Origin: Spirodela intermedia
Taxonomy: Eukaryota > Streptophyta > Magnoliopsida > Alismatales > Araceae
Reading direction: 5' to 3'
Assembly: GCA_902729315.2 (NCBI GenBank)
Contig: LR746274.1
Coordinates: forward strand, 4,987,037-5,051,036
Length of the DNA stretch: 64,000 nt
Each line of letters begins with the position of its first letter. Position 1 is the first letter of the stretch. Position numbers and translations under genes: made by a program. Of this stretch, positions 59,054-64,000 are shown one piece after another. A model generated the notes under the pieces. It saw only the letters and a list, made by a program, of their open reading frames with translations. It was not told where the DNA came from and searched no databases.

Positions 59054-59520
59054 ATTCAAAGACTAATTTAAACAGACGTCAATAATGTCTCACCCCACTG
59101 GCTTTTCAAGTCTAAAAAAGTGGCCCAGAAACGGACTGGTCACTTCCACAATGTCCATACCGTCATAGAAACGTCATATTGACGGGATAATTCATGCTGG
59201 TACGTTGCTCTGACCTCAGCAAGTTGTCTTCAGGAAGCAAGCCAACATAGAGCGTCCTATATAATATAGGGGTCTACACGAAGCCATACATCATCATCAA
59301 TAGCCGCTTGTGCGTCCCTCTTATCCTTTGCCATCTTGTGCCTGATCCTATTCTCCATTCTTGGAGAAGCCCATGGGGAGAGCACCTACGCAGTAGTCAA
59401 AGTTACAAGCCCGGTACCCTCCGCCAGTTGCTCCCCATCCAAGGGTTGATCCCCTCAACCTGCTTCAGGCTGAAGCCGGTAGGATTTTAAAAAAAATGGT
59501 GAGGAAAGAACGAACGGGAA
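59054..59520 (+). pseudogene. Copy 2 of the aspartic protease promoter and first exon
   Basis: A second unit with exon equivalent 59300-59444, again 145 nt, open, with ATA at the start position and an intact donor. It encodes a sequence ending EAHGESTYAVV. Upstream is a TATA-like CTATATAATATAG (about 59258-59270). It carries an extra stretch (about 59140-59230) not obvious in copy 1. Confidence 0.85.
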
Positions 59521-59775
59521 CCTACCACCAGGTCGACAGCGCAATTCAAGGACTAGTTTAAACAGATGTCAACAATGTCTCAACACGCTAGCCTTTCAAG
59601 CCTCTCAACACGCAATTCAAGTCTAGAAAACTGGCCCAGAAACGAACTTGTCGCGTTCATTATTCTCAAGCCGTCATGAAAACCTCATATTTGGGGATGA
59701 GTATCGCAGTGTAGGAATTAAGCCTATATAGAGTCTTCTCTCCCAGCGAGGTCGACACAAAGCCATACCACAACA
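59521..59775 (+). promoter_or_regulatory. Promoter and leader of the intact aspartic protease gene
   Basis: Third unit of the same tandem series. A TATA-like CCTATATAGAG occurs at about 59723-59733, roughly 45 bp before the ATG, which would leave only a very short leader. Confidence 0.5.
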
Positions 59776-61241
59776 ATGGTAGCGTGTTCGTCCCTCTTGT
59801 CCTCTGCCCTGTTGTGTCTGATCCTGTTCTCCTTTGTTAGTCAGGTCCATGGGGAGAGTACCTTCGCAACCGTCAACGTTGCGAGCCTGGTGCCTTCTGG
59901 CAATTGTTCCTCGTCCAAAGGTTGAACGCTATTTCTGCTGGTTTCCGTCTAAAGTTAATAAATATAAAGAAAAGTCTCATTATGAGCCTGACCTATGCGT
60001 CTGTTGCAGCCCCCAGCCACAGCGCTCTACAGGTAGTCCACCGCAACGGTCCTTGCGCGGCCAAGTCTGTCAGCAAACTCACCCAGCTTGAAGTCCTTGT
60101 CCAGGATTCCCTGCGAGTCGCTTCACTGCAGGAAAAAGTTTCCGGCGTCTCACGTGGAAACAATACACTGCTTCTAGGAAGCCAGATCTCCATTCCGGCG
60201 AGGAGTGGCCTGTACCTCGGCACCGGTAATTACGTCATTACGGTCGGCTTTGGCACCCCAACGAAGGCCCAGACTGTCATCTTCGATACCGGCAGCGACG
60301 TGAACTGGATCCAATGCAAGCCGTGCGCTGTAAGCTGCTACTCGCAGCAGGAGCCGTTGTTCGATCCCGCACTCTCGTCTACCTACCGTACCTTCACCTG
60401 CACCGCTCCCGCGTGCCTCCGACTTGGAAAGAGAGGTTGCTCGGGCACCACCTGCGTCTATGGGGTGACCTATGGCGACGGATCCTCCACCCTTGGATTC
60501 CTCGCCAGGGATACCTTGACTCTGACGTCCACCAACGTGTTCAGCAACTTCATATTTGGGTGCGGCCAGGACAACAAAGGGTTGTTTAGGGGTGCCGCCG
60601 GGCTGATCGGGCTCGGACGCAGTCTCTACTCGCTGAATTCACAGGTGGCCAACAGCCTGGGCGATATATTCTCCTACTGTCTCCCTTCCACTAGCAGTTC
60701 CACCGGCTACTTCAACATCGGCAATCCGCTGGGAAGTACCGTTTTTTACACGCCGATGCTGACCAGTTCACTTGCTCCCAGCCTCTACTTTATTGACCTC
60801 ATTGGAATTACCGTAGGGGAGATACAGCTTCCATTGTCGCCGACCGTCTTTCAATCTGTCGGGACAATCATAGACTCCGGGACGGTGATCACTCGCTTAC
60901 CCCCTGCGGCCTACAACGCCTTACGGACGGTCTTCCGTGCCGCCATGACGCAGTACCCACTGGCTCAAGGGAATACGCTACTGGACACTTGCTATGACTT
61001 CAGTAACCTGGAGAGCATAACATATCCGGTGATCAAGCTTCGGTACACGGATCTCGAGGTCCCGCTCACGGCGACAGGGGTGTTCTTCGTCATTAGCTCC
61101 GCACAGGTTTGCCTGGCATTCGCTGGGAACTCGGATTCCACCGAGATCGGCATCATCGGCAACGTTCAGCAAAGGGCGTTCGAGGTGACCTACGACAATA
61201 TTCAGAAAAGGATCGGGTTCGCAGTTGGGACTTGCAGCTGA
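59776..61241 (+). CDS. Secreted nepenthesin-type aspartic protease (A1 family)
   Basis: A pepsin-like protease entering the secretory pathway, probably apoplastic or vacuolar. Exons 59776-59920 and 60010-61241 join in phase (GT-AG, 89 bp intron), giving 458 residues. Residues 1-26 form a signal peptide ending QVHG. A short propeptide contains the VVHRNGPCA motif typical of plant nepenthesin-like enzymes. The catalytic aspartates are in FDTGSDVNW (D141) and IIDSGTVITRLP (D337). The Cys-rich nepenthesin insert follows the first active site (C-PC, SCYSQ, C-APAC). GDGSSTLGF, FIFGCGQDNKGLF and GLGR are conserved, and the C-terminus IGNVQQ...R-GFA is typical. Similar proteins are At5g10770-like, some linked to defence or cell death; the role here is unknown. 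No disruption is seen. Promoter and exon 1 are present in three tandem copies. Confidence 0.94.
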
Positions 61242-61841
61242 TTCGTTGGGGAGCGCCGAGGGAGTGCCCGAAGTCTGAAAAAAAGTCCAGAGCGTTCTTT
61301 CTGATGCACGGAAATTATGTGACTCTGTGGCTTTTTCTTGTAATTGTGCTCTTTGCGTAAGGGGTATATTTGAATAAGTTGGTTTTATTACATATTATGT
61401 GTGATTGATGACTAATTTCTCAGCTTTATCATTGATTGAATGACATCTATATTAGGGGTATATTAGGTCACAGGTCGGCAGAGGAGGCAATATCAGCTGA
61501 GAGAAAGCCATTGCTCTTGACAGGAACCTTAAGAAAAAAAAGTGACAACTTTCAATAAATGATTTAATTTTAGAATACCATTTTAAATTTGAAATTAGTC
61601 AAAAAGATATTTTCTTGAAATTTCATTGATGTTATTTTTTTAAAAAAACTACTAATGTTATTTTCACAATTTATTATTCATTTTTTCTTGAAATTTTTCT
61701 TATATATGATCATTAAACCTTTTAATTTATCGATTCATTCAAAAAAAATGTAAATCCCCAAATATTACTTTATGTATAAAATTCAACTTTTTGTAAAGAG
61801 AAATTTTCCACGAAAAATCAAAATGGAAAAAAATAGACAGG
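61242..61841. other. 3' flank of the aspartic protease gene
   Basis: Probable 3' UTR followed by AT-rich sequence. No further gene recognised. Confidence 0.5.
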
Positions 61842-63715
61842 AGAAAGCTTAGGATCACATACACCATAAAATGTCATATCAAGTCATCTTAACTGAGGTT
61901 ATATAACTAAAACCTCATAAGAACTAAAATTGGACTAAAAGAAAAAGTTCCAATACATCAGATTCCGTGTCATGTATGTTGCTTAGTGTTCCATGACATT
62001 CAATCTTCTGGGACAGTTCACTAGCAAAGTTGTCGTACACAGTTGTAGCCTCATCTAGACTATTAAAGGCCCTGAATTTATACCTATTTTTCAGGGGATC
62101 AATAAGCTCCACAGTCCACTTACTAGAGGTAGGTCACATTTATCTACCTCTTTACAGCCCTTGCTTCTTTTTGTTGATTCTTCAATTATTTTTGTTGTTT
62201 GTACTTGATTGTGTTCTTGATTATTTTCTAGGTTGAAACTTCAATAATGCAGAAAAAAATCAGTATACACTCATAAAGGATATATACATATCTCAAATGA
62301 ATGAAATTAGAAAGGTTATCCTTTGCAATATTCTCCTTGATTTCCCTTCAAAAGAGGAATGTTTAATTAGCATGACATTTATGGAATGTGATTTGATGTT
62401 GAAATAATTGTAATAAATCTTCTGTCATAATTTCATGGATTATGTTAGAGTATAAGTATTTATCACACATTGCATTTGGTGAGACTTCTTACCCAAGTGT
62501 AACCTATTTCTTCTACAAATATTGTGGATCATATCCTCAAGGATTTTCGTTTATAAATATGATGATTTTATCACAGTATTCATGAAATTTTCTAAAATTT
62601 GGTTCCTTATTGGTAGCCATTCCTTTATGTTAATATCTTAGAAAGATTTCTGAAACTATTTGGAGATTTGGTTTTCTAATGAATTTGGAGACCTACACAT
62701 ATCAATGCACAAATGGATTTAATATGCCTATTGGTAGGTTGCTAATAATATTATTGCCATCCAAGTGTGTTTTAATGTTTTTAATAATGGGAAATTTTAT
62801 TTTTATGTATCAAATTTGAATCTTTTTCAAATGCTTCTAAAAGACATTTGTAAGAGAAAAGAATTTCAGAAAATTTAATGAATGTTGTGACAAAATCATC
62901 ACATTTATAAAGAAAAATAATTGATAATTTGATCCATGAGTTTTGACTAAGACAGGTTACACTTGGGGAAGAAATCTTACCAAATGCAGAATGTGATAAA
63001 TACTTCAACTCTAGCAGAATCCATGAAATTTTCATAACAGATTTATTAGAACGATTTCACTATGAAATCACATTCGATAGATGTCAGGCCAATCCAAACA
63101 TTTCTCCTAGGAAGGAAAATTAAGGAGTATATCACGAAGGATAGCCTCTCTTATTTCATTTGTTTGTGAGGCATGTATTTATGCTTCATGAATATCTAAC
63201 GATTTTTGTCTGCACTATTGAAGTTTCAATATGGAGAATAATCAACAAACAACAGAAAAGTTGCAGAATCATCAACAAGAAGCAAGAGCTAGAAAGAGGT
63301 AATGCGACCTACCTTTGGTAAGTGGACAATGGAGCTTAGTGTTCCCCTGAAAAGTAGGTACCATTTCGGGTCTTCAATAGTCTAGATGAGGCTACTACTG
63401 CGTGCAACAACATTTCTAATGAACTGTCCCAAAAGATTGAATGCCCCAAAACATGAAGCAACATATGTGACATGGGCTTGGTGTAGTACCTCCCAGCACT
63501 AGGAGTCATCAAGAGCCATGGGAATAGTACAATTGTTGTTATTCTTTGTCATCACCTAAAGAATGTGTTCATGAGATGCACATGAGTCAAATGCATTGGA
63601 ATTTTATTTTTTTTGAGTTCAATTTTAGTTCCTATGAGGTTTTAGTTATATAACCTCAGTTAAGATGAGTTGATATCATATTTTATTGTGCAATGCCATC
63701 CTAAGCTTCCACCAT
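61842..63715. mobile_element. Giant imperfect inverted repeat (foldback-like element)
   Basis: The left arm, about 61842-62640, is repeated in reverse complement at about 62850-63715. Shared landmarks include AAGCTTAGGAT at the outer ends, ACTGAGGTTATATAACTAAA (left) and its complement, GCCTCATCTAGACTATTAAA-type sequence near 62050 and its complement near 63390, and AGTGTAACCT near 62496 with its complement near 62955. The right arm has about 100 bp extra near 63480-63590. The loop is about 200 bp. A minus-strand frame in the left arm (62112-61924; FNSLDEATTVYDNF) has a decayed counterpart in the right arm on the plus strand (FNSLDEATTACNN), so the arms may derive from a coding sequence I do not recognise. 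It could be a foldback or Mutator-like element or an inverted gene-fragment duplication. Confidence 0.8.
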
Positions 63716-64000
63716 CTTCTTTAATATAAGTCTTTGACTGTGTCTTAATCTTAAGTATATGTATATATAAAGATAGAAAGAGAGATCACATTCTATCTAT
63801 ATTCTTTCCTATTCGATTTTTGTGCATAATTCCTCTTTACAAAAATGTTAAATTTTTATACATCATTATAATAAAGTAGTATTTCAGCCTTCCAAAACAT
63901 TTTAAGTGAATCACTAAATTAACAATTTTAATTATCATACCCAAGCAAACTTTGAAAAGATCTTGAGTAATAAATTTTCTGAAAATAACATTACTAGTTT
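63716..64000. other. AT-rich sequence at the window end
   Basis: No gene or clear repeat seen apart from a short TATA run near 63757-63770. Confidence 0.4.

Overview
This is a stretch of a flowering-plant nuclear genome. The genes carry GT-AG introns with long AT-rich introns. They encode plant-specific or organelle-targeted proteins: a sterol cycloisomerase, a GT-1-tailed RNase J, a plastid-type argininosuccinate synthase, a mitochondrial Rieske protein, a small SEC14 protein and a plant aspartic protease. Between them lie decayed Ty1/copia and Ty3/gypsy retroelements. GC-rich coding exons in an AT-rich background would suit a monocot or an early-diverging angiosperm, but I cannot place the species.

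Layout. 163-1120: 3' end of cycloeucalenol cycloisomerase (+). 1500-2045: duplicated tandem repeats full of W-box cores. 2782-12641: RNase J, 17 exons, 887 aa (+). 13313-18890: two copies of the argininosuccinate synthase 5' end. The left copy is broken, and a degenerate minus-strand Ty1/copia element starts right beside it. A copied fragment of the Rieske upstream region lies in front of the right copy. 18717-25273: argininosuccinate synthase, 8 exons (+). 26108-27243: tandem duplications and AT/GA microsatellites. 27384-31466: Rieske iron-sulfur protein, 2 exons (+). 31570-32137: tandem repeat between convergent genes. 32501-34468: SEC14/CRAL-TRIO protein, 6 exons (-).

36430-58670 is a gene desert of about 22 kb. 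It is very AT-rich and made of decayed repeats. It holds a purine tract, a candidate solo LTR at 47101-49018, and a gypsy series in the order integrase, LTR, gag at 54.4-56.4 kb. 58678-61241: a nepenthesin-type aspartic protease (2 exons, 458 aa) whose promoter and first exon occur three times in tandem. The two upstream copies have ATA in place of ATG but keep frame, length and splice donor. 61842-63715: a diverged giant inverted repeat of about 1.9 kb, able to fold into a long hairpin.

The genes do not form one pathway; they are housekeeping neighbours (sterol synthesis, plastid RNA processing, arginine synthesis, respiration, lipid transfer, proteolysis). The recurring theme is duplication of promoters and first exons, often next to GA/CT microsatellites. 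It is seen for argininosuccinate synthase, Rieske and the aspartic protease. I see no clearly new biochemical system. The best leads are the triplicated protease promoter/exon 1, the shared Rieske/argininosuccinate synthase upstream module, and the giant inverted repeat.

All exon boundaries come from reading frame, GT-AG signals and remembered family conservation. No alignment, transcript or database search was run.
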